A stretch of DNA of 64,000 nt from contig CM077024.1 of NCBI GenBank assembly GCA_039090855.1, positions 67,582,594 through 67,646,593 of the forward strand, read 5' to 3'. A program made the position numbers and the translations under genes. The notes under the pieces were generated by a model. That model was not told where the DNA came from, did no database searches, and worked only from the letters and a program-made list of their open reading frames with translations. Source of the DNA: Macrothele yani. Lineage: Eukaryota; Arthropoda; Arachnida; Araneae; Macrothelidae. Position 1 is the first letter of the stretch, and the number at the start of each line of letters is the position of its first letter. This document shows positions 1-10,893 of the stretch, one piece after another.

Positions 1-719
1 GGCTGAATGTTGGCTTTGAAGACACAAATTCCCAATGTCTGAGAGATCCTGTTTTTTGCGTGATGGGTTGGTATTAATTGCGTTTATTCTCATCTGTCTG
101 CTGTGACATAGTACATGCCTTGCAGACGCGAATTCCTAATAATTCCTAGGAGAAACAGAAACTTCGTGAAGTACAAAACAGAATAACAGTTCACGTAAAA
201 CAATAATGATTAAAGAAAACCTTGAGTTCTTCTTAGTTTGTTTTATCTAGGGGAGATAAGATTATTCAACTAGATTTTCTAAATATGTAAGGGCGAAAAT
301 TAATTATTCAAAAGAGTGCTCTATAATGTATGTCATTATTATAATTTATACATAGCCATAAATAAATTATACCCCGTGTTCACGTGTAAGAGATGGACAT
401 GCCACATATTCACATGTGAGGAATCGAATTACACTTCTGGAAAGGACTTCGCTTTCTCACGGTAAAAAAAATCAAAACATTTTTTGTTCGAAGCCATTGT
501 AACAATGTAAACGTCTAGAGTGGTTCGAATGGCGCCTACGAAGCACGTTTCGTACAATCACGACGAAAACACGGAATTACGGAGAGCACTTAGCGGTTTC
601 ATAAAACAGTCCATTTAGATGTTTTCTCATCGAGTTGGACAAAGCTCAATGCCAAAAGTCGCCAGTCTGTCTGGTCGACTGTATTCTTCTTTTGTAACGA
701 AAGTATGTAGCCAATGTCT
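1..719. other. Unassigned AT-rich sequence
   Basis: No reading frame, repeat or motif that I recognise. The DNA is AT-rich with no coding signal on either strand. Confidence 0.5.
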
Positions 720-1610
720 GTATATGTAATGATGTACCTTGAAGAGTCTGATTTCAAGCGAAAGCGGCGGAAATGGGAATGACACGTGGAGATCTCGACG
801 TGTAAGGACGGCAGGTGTGCGTTATGTTGGGGGAAGCCAGGGTGTGGTCATCTGAAGCGATAACCGTAGGGCAAGTTTGAGGGGAACCAAAAATTGCAGA
901 GTCAGGTAGCAGTGCCTCGGGGCAGCGAGCCGAAAGGGATGCTGGGTAATCTCTCAGGAGGAGGAGAAGGAGGTTATGTGCAAGAAGAGAGTTGTAGTCA
1001 GAGTGTGGAGTGCGATGAGCTAGCGTTAGGACGTGGGAGCAGAAGCTCCTTTACGAAACGTTGAGAGGAGGAATGAGGTAGAACGCTTCATGATTGAAGA
1101 CTCGGAGTTGTGATAACTCGGGTTAGGTCGGTGTACGGATACACCGTGGTTTTCCGAAAAGAGTAGCAGCGTAGCACGGAGAAAGTGTTCAAAACGTTAG
1201 ATAGATCCTAAACGTGCGTGGATGAAGGAATTAAGCCGATTAGAGGAGTGCAGATCCGAACAGTAATAATAGACCCGTGTTAAATCAACGACACCATAGG
1301 TCAATTTCAGTGAAGCCGTGAGTCGCACGAAATGAGACTTTGAGACCGTGAACTTTCTTCAATAAAATTGTTAAGTTTATGTTATGGAGTGATTATTTCA
1401 AATAATGCCAGACGCCTCATTAAAAACCTACCCTCCCTTCCTCGATTAGCAGATCACTATAGTAAAACTGAGGAAGAGAGCGCCTGGGCATTCGTTCTAC
1501 AAACGAATGTTAAGTACGAACGAATCTTATTTAAGTTTGCTGGTGTGTGGGTAAGTGCTGAATGATATAAGCTGACGCCCTCCTGAGAGGAGGCGGGCTA
1601 CAGTACATGA
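720..1610 (+). repeat. Possible LTR or other retroelement remnant
   Basis: This segment is richer in G and purines than its flanks. It ends with an AATAAA signal at about 1361-1366 and a short GC-rich inverted repeat (CCTCCTGAGAGGAGG-like, about 1578-1594). Such a layout (long GC-richer block, polyadenylation signal, short 3' tail) resembles an LTR, but I find no matching second copy, no primer-binding site and no target duplication. No coding region is recognised; the only frame in it is a short open one at 1368-1565 without family resemblance. It could equally be unique DNA. Confidence 0.2.
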
Positions 1611-1740
1611 GCGATACGCTCACCCCTACAAATGTTCTAACGATATGAAGGTGATTTTAATATGCTTAACTAATATGAGGGACATTCAAACATAAACGAG
1701 ACTTCTGTTTTAAAAATTTATTCTCAACAAGATTGAAAAT

Positions 1741-2400
1741 TCATACTTTCTGCTTTTTAACTCAGTGCACGGTACTTCAATAGATTTGTTCCAGCGTTCT
1801 TGAAGGATTTTTGTTCTAGTTCCAATGAAGGTTTATGGTTGTTTTTCAATCCATTATTACGCAGCTGCATTAGCATTATCATTTGTCTCAGAATCCCTTG
1901 CCCACTAAAAATTCCTTCAGCAATCCAAACAAATGGCAATCGGATGGACTCAAGACTCATCACCAGTTACAATAGAATCAAAAGGCTAATTACTTCCTTT
2001 TCGCATCACTGAAAAAGTTGAGATCCTTATCACCATCTTTTCATTTGCTACGTGGACAGTAGTCGCGGGACACAACTTGTTCTCACTTTATTGAATTTCA
2101 ACTCAGTTCTTCAACATTCGGTAGACCAATTCCAGTCACTTGTGAGAGTTCGTAAACAGTTGTCTAGGAAATTTCCTTAATTTTGGCAACATTATTGGGC
2201 GTGACAGAAGTTCTTGGTCTCGAAGTGTGAGGTTCATTTTCCACACGCCCTCGGCCTTGTAAAAAACATTTGATCTAACCGTACATCCTTCTCTGCAGCC
2301 AACAACCTTCCTAAAATTGAGCTCGAAGCCTGGTAAAGATTTATGAGGGAATTACATATTCCTTCCTGAGAAATTTGAAATTATACGCTCTGCAACACTT
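1741..2400 (-). pseudogene. Mariner (DD34D) transposase remnant with central deletion
   Basis: Read on the minus strand, the N-terminal part (about 2400-2050) gives, in broken frames, a HTH-domain linker with a G-R-G-R-V-E-N-E-P box and a stretch like V-A-K-I-K-E-I typical of SETMAR/GVQW-type mariner transposases. Then comes the first catalytic block T/N-W..G-D-E-S near 1960. The sequence jumps directly from it to the last block S-P-S-D-C-H-L-F-G (about 1950-1910) and the C-terminal tail, ending near 1757. The middle of the catalytic domain with the second Asp (H-D-N-A block) is missing, so about 100 residues have been deleted. Several stops and frameshifts are also present. It is therefore a dead copy; no terminal inverted repeats were found. 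Family assignment is firm, boundaries are approximate. Confidence 0.7.
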
Positions 2401-4500
2401 CTGAGTGCCTCTTGGGCCAGCATCTTGAGTACAGTTGCCTGGTGATGTGAAGTGAAAACGACCAGTACTGTTTGCAATTTAGAACATGATTTTGCTCCTG
2501 TTCACAAAAGTAGGTTTGTGCTCGAACGATAACTAAATTCTGGTTCATACTTGAAAGCCCTTCGTAATTTCTTTGTCATTTGTATTCTTGAGTTCAGTTC
2601 CTATAAATATATTATTGATGAGGTTTTCCGCATTATTTGTACATTTCCTTTTCCCAAGCACAAGATTCCTTTTTCCTTTTTTTATTTTTCTCGCTGCTGA
2701 AGGAAAAAATTAAAGTTGAGAAAAGATAAAAATGTGAAAAACATCAGAATGCACATAGCATCATATCGTTTTCGACGCTTCTATAAACAGAAGTCATGAT
2801 GAAATTACGTGGGGGTTGAGTGCTCATTGTACTCATTTGAATTCCCTCTTACTTTCAATCATTTTTTTCGCTTTTGTCGATGGCTAAAATTGATTTCCGG
2901 ATAGCGCATCAATTTCTAGGCCTCAGCTGCGTCACTTGATCAAAGAAGAGAGGATCCCATTTGCCAGTACCGTGCGGGAAGCCCAGTTCACCTGTGTCTT
3001 CCAAGTCTCGTTAGCAGATGGATTTGTAGTGTCACCGCTCGGTGGCGCTAATGATCCCCTCCACACAGGCGGCATTGCCCCCAAGCGAAGTGTCGCCCAT
3101 TGCATGAACAATGAGCAGCATCTCCAAATTGAGGGTGGGGACGACAACCTGCATCACCACAGGTAGAACAGGAATAAATTTAAAATTTGCTCCGTGAAGG
3201 AGCTGCCAGACAATAACTTTATTACCGTCACCAAGTTCTCTCTGTGCGAGGAGGATGAAAAGTCTTCTGATTTCTTTCTTCCTTTCCCAGGAGGCGATCA
3301 TCACAAAGGATGAGTGCGGTCGGGCCTCTTTTCCTTCTGAACAAATTTATCCTTATCATTATTCAAAGTCCTGAAATTTATTTACGAAAGATGAAAAGCG
3401 AAAGATCAGGTGGGAAGCGAAGATCTTTACGACTCGAGGAATGACTTGAGCGTAGCAAGCAGATAGTCTTCTCGCCTGATCTACAAAATGAATCTTTCGC
3501 CACGGATGGTTTTACATCTTTATCATCATGCTCATGTTTTTTTGGTTTTTTTTACACTTTTGTTGTTGAGTTTACGTCTCTTTTGCTCTCTTTACCATGC
3601 GTTCGCTGGATTTTTTTTTTCCAGATCTAATTACTTGGCGGATGAACCAATACACATACGACTGAAAGCATTAACTAACTTTAAAAAAAATGAAAATTAC
3701 TCCATGAAAAATGAATAGTTGCAAAATTTCTCAAAGTGTATACTTATAAATGTGTTAAAATTTGCGATTTAAATTAGCAAACGTATGCACGAAATTTTAA
3801 ATCAAAATTTTTTTCTTTACAGATAACAGAAAGTAACTTTTTCTTTAAAAATCAACTGATTAACTCTTAGTGCTCATTAACTTACAAACGAATGTTCCGT
3901 ATTAAGTAGCAATCTTGCTTTTGGAACGAATTTTGTTAAATTGTTTTGTTTTTTAGTTTCCTTCAGAAGAAACCATTCGACCATAGTATTGAAATCGACA
4001 TAAACGTTCATCTTAAGGTTTGTGAGTTTCGGAAGAACCAGTTATGGGTTTTGGACTGACAAAAAACACTTCTGGCGTTCGTAGTTATAAATTATGCTTT
4101 CAAGTAGCGCTTGTTCTAGAAGATCAATTGATCTGATCAAAGATTTCCAAGAACTTGAGTAGGATTCTTATTAAACAATCCACCAATTTCCGGAAAGAAA
4201 CCCCTGTTATTTTCGAGTATTCCCCTGAAAATATTTTCAGCAGATCAGAAAGGTCAGTTTACCCAGTTTTGGGTTATCCATTAAATGTCATCCGGAAAGA
4301 AAGAAGGCAAGATCAGCAAATTGCATTCCTCGATGGATTTGCAAAAATGGGAGCCATTTCTTTGCAGAATTATCACTGAAATGAAAAAAATATTACACTC
4401 TTTGCTAAAAAAAAAAAACAAAAAAAGAAAAAAGAAAAGAAAAGCGGAGCACCTGGAAGGACTCATCCATTCCAGATGAAAATTATTATGTGCAATATAC
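2401..4500. other. Unassigned intergenic DNA
   Basis: Mostly AT-rich with short homopolymer and purine runs (for example A-rich 4407-4444). A slightly GC-richer patch at 2930-3300 is open in overlapping frames on both strands, but none resembles a family known to me. Nothing else can be supported. Confidence 0.4.
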
Positions 4501-4619
4501 ATGCATAGGAAAGGAAATTATTGCAATTCCAGAGCAGTTGGCCGTTTATTCGGATAAAACAGCTACACCAGTGGAACAAATCAGTTCGTTGAGGCTCAAA
4601 ATCCGGCTCGGATACAAGA

Positions 4620-5700
4620 GCTTACCCGGTGTGGCATAGACGCATACAGTTCACGGATACTGTCCTGAAACATAGCATGCTAGATGGTGTCACAAATTCC
4701 AGGATGGGCGTAAGTGGCACCCGACATTCCAGGATGGGCGTAAGTGGCACCCGACATTCCAGGATGGGCGTAGGTAGCACCCCACCATGTCTCAAAGATG
4801 TTTGATCGGTGACAGGTCTGGCGATCGGGATGGCCCTGGAAAAGTGTCGACATTACTTAGGCAAGCTTGGGAAAATCATGTGCCGTGTGTGGCCGGTCAT
4901 TATCCTGTTGAAAAATTGCTCGGTGATGCTGCGACAGGAATGACAACGTAACAGGTCGTAAAATGTCGACGAAGTACTGTTGGGCAGTGAGGGTTGTGTG
5001 GAGCTCTACCAAGGATGACCGACTGTCGTAGGAAATGGCTCTCCAGACAGTCACTCCAGGTGTGCGAGCCGTGTACCGTTCCGCGGCAAAGGTAGGATCA
5101 GCACGCTGGCCAGCTTGTCTCCAGATACGTTTGCGCTGGTCATTGGCTCCAAGTGCAAGCCGTAACTAATCAATGATGACAACAAGACGACACTGGACAC
5201 CATCCCACGTTGATCGGGCCCGACACCACTGTAACCGGCTTTCTGGTCAGTGGTAGGCTGCGGAGTGGCCTCCTCGAATGTAGCCCCCGTGCCCCAAGCC
5301 GTATGGCAACGGCCCGGATGGTCACTTCCGTCCCTGTACACGATGCAACATTGACAGCAATGGTTGAGAGCGACGAATTCGGTTGTGTTCGTGCGACTCT
5401 CACAATCTCTCGATCTTCACGCTCTGTCGCTGTTCTCGGCCGTCCACTGCACGCGTGACGCTGGGTTGCGTCCTTCTCTACCCATTGGCGCCAACGTTGT
5501 CCGATTGCCGCGCCGCTCTGGCCCAAATGCCTTGCGATACGGCGACTTGACCAACGGGTATCTCTGAGTCCAATTATGGGTTCTCTCCCAAACTCGCTCA
5601 GCTGCTCTCATTATGCACGGATCCGACGTCGAGGCAGTCTCACAGTCCGACAGGGACGAACAACCTTCTCCGGGTGCTTCGGTTTGTTTTGTTTTTCTTT
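4620..5700 (-). pseudogene. Tc1-like (DD34E) transposase, degenerate
   Basis: On the minus strand the frames at 5611-5417, 5526-5170, 5341-5051 and 5054-4857 join into one Tc1 transposase by frameshifts. The N-terminal paired-like HTH region reads as L-S-E-F-G-R then R-R-I-A-R-H-L-G-Q-S-G-A-A-I, followed by the linker G-R-P-R-T-A-T-E-R-E-D-R. The first catalytic block is degraded (D kept but followed by a stop), the second is intact (F-Q-Q-D-N-D-R-P-H-T-A), and the last reads S-P-D-L-S-P-I-K-H-L-stop, so the catalytic Glu is replaced by Lys. Just after it lies a 30-bp triplication. It closely matches the Tc1 group widespread in spiders, by memory of the family. Inactive copy; TIRs not located. 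Confidence 0.8.
4696..4785. repeat. 30-bp tandem triplication inside Tc1 remnant
   Basis: Three head-to-tail copies of a 30-bp unit starting ATTCCAGGATGGGCGTA, at 4696, 4726 and 4756; the third has two changes. The unit length is a multiple of three, so the triplication would add ten codons twice without shifting the frame. It lies in the region encoding the transposase C-terminus after the catalytic Glu position. Confidence 0.9.
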
Positions 5701-5783
5701 TGGCAAAAATTATATATTTCTGCTAAGCGTAAGGAAAAGTGACTTTTTATATTGACACACTTTAGGATTAAGTTCTAGTAAGA

Positions 5784-6013
5784 ATGCCAGACCTACAACT
5801 ACAGAATGGCCACAGCAGTAGTGAAGTGGAGGAAGCACTAACTACTAAAGGCCGTTCCATAAAAATTGCGAGTACTTTTTTTGAGTTGGCAACAGTGCGA
5901 AGGGAAAAAAACCCACGCAGACGACTAACTGAATTAAGGAAGTATCTATGGCAACAGTTAATAGCCGTGGCAGACGATTCTGGTTTTGTTATTGCGCAGT
6001 TGTTTAAGGTACG
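5784..6013 (+). other. Exon-like open segment of unknown origin
   Basis: An ATG at 5784 opens a frame of about 75 codons that runs to a consensus splice donor, AAG|GTACGT (about 6007-6013). A T-rich tract ending TTCTAG sits just upstream of the ATG, as a splice acceptor could. The predicted peptide (starting MPDLQLQNGHSSSEVEE) is charged and has no motif that I recognise. It sits between a Tc1 and a mariner, so it may be UTR or flank of either. An RNA read crossing 6008 would be needed to call it a real exon. Confidence 0.2.
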
Positions 6014-6338
6014 TCTGCATTTCGCCATACATTTATAGAGGTGAGTGATTCAGAATTAAGAAATATAATGCCTTGTGCGATAAAATTTTGCTATCGTTTA
6101 AGTGAAACGGCTCCAGAAACAGTTGATTGAATGAGAAAAGCTTACAAAAATAAATGTTTGGGTGAGTCAACAATTTTTACATGGCACCCTAATTTCAAAA
6201 AAGGGCGTTTGTTGGCAGAACTCGCTCCTAGGCCTGGGCGGCCTGAAAGTGTTGCTACGGAGCGTATTGTTAACACTATTTGCGCAATCTTGCAAGAAGA
6301 TCGATGAATGACGTGTTAAGATATAGCGGCGTCAACTA

Positions 6339-7492
6339 TTGGGTTGTCAGAAAAGTCATGGCGTATTTTGGCACCCGATGGCTGTTGGGCGGTTTTGGAA
6401 GTACTAGAGGCATGCGCAGCTCTGTTATCGCTTTGGCATTTGACAGGTGCCAGTTCTAGCTGCAGTCTAAGAGAAATAGTGAGCGATTTGGTTGATTTGC
6501 GGAGATTTGACATCAAGTTGAAGATGGAAGACCAAACTGTGCATTTTCGCCATATTTTACTGTTTTACTTCCGTAAAGGGAAGAACGCGCGTCAAACTTG
6601 TGAAAAGTTGCGTAAAGTGTACGGTGATAATGCTCTGCAAGAACGTCAGTGCCAGCGGTGCTTCGCTAAATTCCGTGCTGGTGATTTTGACCTCAACGAT
6701 GCTCCTCGGTCGGAGGAGCCCACCGAGGTTGATGACGACCAAATCAAGGCATTGATCGAGTCAAACCCACATTACACGACACGAGAGATTTCAGACACAT
6801 TGCACATCCATCATTCAAGCTTTCACGACCACCTGAAGAAGCTGGGATACGCAAGCAAATTCGATGTGTGGGTTTCCCATGAACTCAAAGAAGCTCAATT
6901 GACGGCGCATATAAACATCTGCGATATCCTCATTAAACGTGAGGAAAACAATTCTTTTTTGAAGCGACTGATAACTGGTGACGAAAAGTGGATTGTGTTC
7001 AACAATGTGCTGCGCAAACGGTCTTGGTCCAAACGTGCTGCTTCGCTTCAAACGACCTCCAAAGCAGACATTCATCAGAGGAAGGTTCTGGTCTCAGTGT
7101 ATTGGGATTTTAAAGGTGTCGTGTTTTTCGAGCTCCTACCACGGAACCATCACCCGCCAAAAATTATTGGAGCTTGGGTGGGATGTATTACCACACCCAG
7201 CATACTCGCCTGACCTTGTGCCGTTAGACTTCCAATTGTTTCGCTCTCTTCAACAGTCCTTGCGTAGTATAACGTTCAATTTAGATGAGGCTGTAAATCA
7301 GCACCTTGTACAGTTTTTGGCAACGAAAGACAGGTCCTTCTATTAACGAGGCATTCTGCAGCTCACTGAAAATGGCAAAAGCTCATCGGCCAAAACGGAC
7401 ATTATATCATTGATTGATCTTTGTTCTTTCTATCAATAAATGACCTTTGCAAAACATGGCTAAATTACGTTATGAATTTTCCGACAACCCAA
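6339..7492 (+). mobile_element. Mariner element with TIRs, nested in an older mariner
   Basis: A 1154-bp element bounded by TIRs TTGGGTTGTCAGAAAAGTCA (left) and its near-perfect complement ending GACAACCCAA (right), flanked by the TA target duplication at 6337-6338 and 7493-7494. It is inserted into the transposase gene of another mariner; the interrupted reading continues on the far side. It is shorter than the roughly 1.3 kb usual for the family because of an internal deletion in its transposase. Confidence 0.92.
6524..7410 (+). pseudogene. Mariner DD34D transposase lacking the second catalytic block
   Basis: From the ATG at 6524 the frame encodes a cecropia/Mos1-like transposase: N-terminal HTH with F-R-H-I-L-L-F-Y-F-R-K-G-K-N-A, the block C-Q-R-C-F-A-K-F-R-A-G-D-F-D, second HTH with R-E-I-S-D-T-L-H-I-H-H-S-S-F, then the first catalytic Asp in L-I-T-G-D-E-K-W-I. 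After E-L-L-P-R-N the sequence jumps, with a frame change near 7145, to T-R-Q-K-L-L-E-L-G-W-D and S-P-D-L-V-P-L-D-F-Q-L-F (third Asp). About 45 residues holding the second Asp (H-D-N-A) are missing. Hence the element keeps ends that a transposase could bind but cannot make an active enzyme. Confidence 0.85.
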
Positions 7493-8244
7493 TAATATTT
7501 CAAAAACGTCGGGCGACAAATTACTGCTGCGTCGTGTGTTTTCCTGATGGGTATCTCATCACCTGACGAGGGAACAATTGTTATCCAGAGTTCAGGTGTG
7601 TCATGAATGCAAACAAATAATTGCAAAGGATCCAAACTTTCTAAACACAGTTATAACTGCCGATGAAACATGGGTCCATTATTTCGACCCCTTCACGAAG
7701 TGCGCAAGGAGTGTCTAGAAACACACAGGCTCGCCTCTTCCTAAAAATGTCCGCCAAACCAAATTAGATGGGAAGGTGATGATGACAATTTTTTTTTATC
7801 ACAAAGGTATAGTCTACCAGCATGCCGTTCCTCCACAACTTAGTGTCAACGCTGAGCATTACATTTCAGTCTTGAAGCGTCTGCGACGCATATATCGAAT
7901 AAGTGACCGGATCTGTTGGGCAAGTGGACCCTTCACCGAGATAACGCCCGCCCAATTGTGGCTGCTTGTGTTCAAGAGTTTTTTACGAAATGCAGTATTG
8001 AAATCCTGCCACAGCCTGCCTGCGATCCTGATCTCGCCCCGTGCGATTTCTGGTTGTTTCCAACAACAAAGGAGAAGTTCCGTGGCACAACATTCAACAC
8101 AGTTGCTGACGTTATTGAAGCTGTACAGGGGTCGCTAAAGCAGTTTCCAGAAAATGCCCTCACCACATGCTTTGAAAAGTGGACTGAACGATGGGACCGT
8201 TGCATATCATCCGAGGGAAGATAGTTTGAGAAAGAATAACATAT

Positions 8245-8930
8245 ATTTTGCTGTACCTATATCTTTTTATTTCGTGTAATTTTACTCTCAGTTTTTATGA
8301 AAAGGCCGTTGTACTGATCGTTCGTCTGAGTGCGCCGGATGAGGAATGAGGTCCAGATGTTTCATGGGTGGTGAGCTTATCCTACGCACCGGCTCTCTCC
8401 CTTCCTGGAGACAGTGGCTCCATGTTAGAAACGGGAGACTGCTTATGGTCCTTAAGCTCACAGTAGTCGTTCAGCCGCGAAAGGCAAAAAAAGAAGACCT
8501 ACTTACGTTCCTGAAATTTATTTCGTTACATTTTCTTAAGATCATTTAATTAGAGTGTTGAAACACAGTCAGACAATTGCATCCGACATGTTGGTAAAAT
8601 TTGCACTACTCTGCTAGAAGTCCAGCAATCGTCGAAATATCTCTGGTTCGCATGATAGCCGAAAACGTCATTCAGAAGCCATAAACAGGCAGAAGAACAA
8701 GAATTTCAGTTACTGAGTTCCGAAAAATGACCATCCAGAAACATTGATGACAAATAAGATGGTATCTTTTAATTGATTGCCAGAAATATTTTACTGACAT
8801 GTAGCTGAAAACTTGTAAATGAGAAGCTTGCTAAAAAAAAGAAACGTCTTTTTTTAGATGTATTGAAAAATGTATTTTTGTGTTTTCTGTAAGACCACAC
8901 GAATTATCTGTTTGATCAGTATATTTTGTA
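8245..8930. other. Unassigned DNA between transposons
   Basis: AT-rich flank of the outer mariner, possibly including its unrecognised 3' terminal repeat. No motif or coding similarity seen. Confidence 0.4.
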
Positions 8931-8933
8931 ATA

Positions 8934-10149
8934 CACTATCTACCAACAAGTAATTGGACACCTGTGATAGCAAAGGAAAACGAAGTTTATTCACCTTCAA
9001 TAGTTGGTGGAGCCTCCACGAGGGGCGATTATAGCTGCGACCCTCCGGGGCACACTCTTAACCAGGCGTTTTACGACGGCTAGCGGTATTTTCTTCCACT
9101 CGGCTTGGAGAAGACAGGTTAGTTTCTTCACCGTTTTCGGACGGTGGGGGTACTTAAGTCGGCGCTCCAACTCGTCCCAGAGGTGCTCGATAGAGTTAAG
9201 GTCCGGGCACTGCGCAGGCCAGTCCATTCGATCAATCCCATTGTCACCATACCAAGCCATGGTGGACCTCGCAACATGACAGGTGGCATTGTCATCCTGA
9301 AAGTAACATAAGTCCACCCCGTAAAACTGCCACAACGTAGGATGCGCATGGTCATCCAAAATGGTACAGTAGGTCTCGGCGTTGAGTCTACCAGGAATTG
9401 CGACCAAGGGTCTCGTGCCATACCAGGAGAAACACCCCCATAGCATAATTTAACCCCCGCGGAACTTCACAGTTGGCACAATACATTGCGGCAGGAGGCG
9501 TTCTCCAAGCAGACGCCAAGCCCAGACCCTGCCATCCGAACGGTAAAGGGTGAACCTTGATTCTTCGCTCTAGAGAACCTGTTTCCACTGTTCAACGGTC
9601 CACTGCCGATGTTCTTTGCACCATGTTAGCCGAGCAGCGCTATTGGACTTGGTGATCAAAGGCTTGTGGGCAGCAGCACGTTCATGATAACCGAGCAGAT
9701 GGGCTTCCTTACGGATGGTATTCATCGAACGAACACTCCCGAATGGCTGTTGAAGCTCCTCGCGGATATGGCCCATCGATTTGGTGTGGTTCTTCCGAAT
9801 TTCTCTGGCCAGCACCCGTCGGTCTCTAACTCCCAGTTTTGTGGGTCTGCCGGGTCAGGGTACATTCCGACAGTCACCTCTCATCTTTCACTTGCCAATC
9901 ACGTAGGCCACTGTCGATTTTGGGTATTTCAACTCGCTGGATATGTCACGTATGGATCGGCGATTTATGTGATACCCGACGATTACACCTTTCTCAAAAT
10001 CAGAGAGCTCCGAACTGCGTGGCATCTTGCATGCGACTGGTTGCGTTGTTGTTTCCCACACGATATTTAACGGCGGCGGCCGTGACGTGTATCAGGGCCG
10101 CAGATATCGTCGATTGCAGGGGTGTCCAATTACTTGTTGGTAGATAGTG
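8934..10149 (-). mobile_element. Tc1-like element with perfect TIRs
   Basis: A 1216-bp element. The left end CACTATCTACCAACAAGTAA and onward (about 29 bp) is repeated exactly in inverse orientation at the right end, and TA duplications lie at 8932-8933 and 10150-10151. The transposase is read on the minus strand and fills almost the whole interior, as usual for Tc1 elements. The perfect TIRs suggest a fairly young insertion despite stop codons in the gene. Confidence 0.95.
8997..10025 (-). pseudogene. Tc1-like transposase, near full length with four stops
   Basis: Starting at the ATG complement at 10023-10025 (M-P-R-S-S-E-L-S-D-F-E-K-G), a single frame can be followed for about 342 codons to the stop at 8997 with the C-terminus G-G-S-T-N-Y. 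It shows the HTH region, the linker G-R-P-T-K-L-G, the second HTH R-K-E-A-H-L-L-G-Y, the second catalytic Asp in [10 protein letters not shown] and the Glu in [11 protein letters not shown]. The first block reads S-E-E-S-R-F instead of S-D-E-S-R-F, so the first catalytic Asp is Glu. In-frame stops occur about codon 46, 57, 151 and 183. No frameshift is needed, unusual among copies in this window. Inactive as read. Confidence 0.88.
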
Positions 10150-10708
10150 TATAATGATATGAGATAAACTTTATCGGTATTTTGAATGTCACACTACTGC
10201 TATTACCTTTTCATCATTTTTCTTAACCTGAATTCCTTTTGCGTATAAGAGATGCTATGCACACTGCAGGTCACCAAAGCTAAAATATTATTGCGACTAG
10301 GGGATATGTGACGTACCTGCCTCAGAGGTGAAGCACATGTCAAGACGGTGAAGTTGCAACGATAAATTCAGTTGGTGTAACTTAATTGCGAAAGCATTTG
10401 GCTCAAGCAGAAGAATGCTGATTCGATCTGCGTCACCTGCAAATCTGTGTTTTCACGAATCTATAACTGCTATTTACAGTACCAAAATACTGTTCTTCAC
10501 GTGTTTATACTAGCAATGTTAAGCAGAAGTCAACAGGTTCCTGGTAATATTAACTGAATGCAAACTACAAGTAGCACGACAATCAAAGGGACTTACCCCA
10601 ACTTTGAAAAGTAGGCCTACATCCATTGTCGTCCGGCTTCCTCACTAGTGAACGCATATCAGCAGTCGAAAGGACGTATATCACAACGAACAGTAAAAAC
10701 TTCTGCTA

Positions 10709-10857
10709 GTGAACGTATATCAGCAGTCGAAAAGACATCACATGTCTTTTCGACTGCTAATATACGTGATATGTCTTTTCGACTGCTAATATACGTGATA
10801 TGTCTTTTCGACTGCTAATATACGTGATATGTCTTTTCGACTGCTGATATACGTTCA
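10709..10857. repeat. 29-bp tandem repeats with a palindromic centre
   Basis: Four units of 29 bp start at 10742, 10771, 10800 and 10829 (unit begins ATGTCTTTTCGACTGCTAAT). The sequence before them (10709-10738) is the same unit in inverse orientation, giving a palindrome centred on CAC at about 10739-10741. This forms the core of the foldback element. Confidence 0.9.
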
Positions 10858-10893
10858 CTAGCAGAGGAAGTTTCTACTGTTCGTTGTCATATA

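Larger units (their letters stand above)
6040..8240 (+). pseudogene. Mariner transposase (SETMAR/GVQW-type), split by a nested mariner
   Basis: Two halves of one mariner transposase flank an inserted element. The left half (about 6045-6336) encodes, with stops, the HTH part: I-K-F-C-Y-R-L-S, then T-F-T-W-H-like and R-P-G-R-P-E-S-V. The right half (7495-8223) encodes V-I-T-A-D-E-T-W-V-H-Y-F (first catalytic Asp), then after a frameshift near 7916 L-H-R-D-N-A-R-P-I-V (second Asp) and D-P-D-L-A-P-C-D-F-W-L-F (third Asp), ending with the family-typical tail F-E-K-W-T-E-R-W-D-R-C-I. All three Asp are kept, but stops, frameshifts and the insertion make it non-functional. TIRs of this outer element were not identified. 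Confidence 0.75.

Noticed and set aside
2932..3304. Overlapping open frames as a gene
   Set aside because: Frames on both strands are of similar length, none resembles a known family, and the sequence is only mildly GC-richer.
10709..10857. CRISPR-like array
   Set aside because: The 29-bp units are directly adjacent with no spacers, and the setting is a eukaryotic foldback element.
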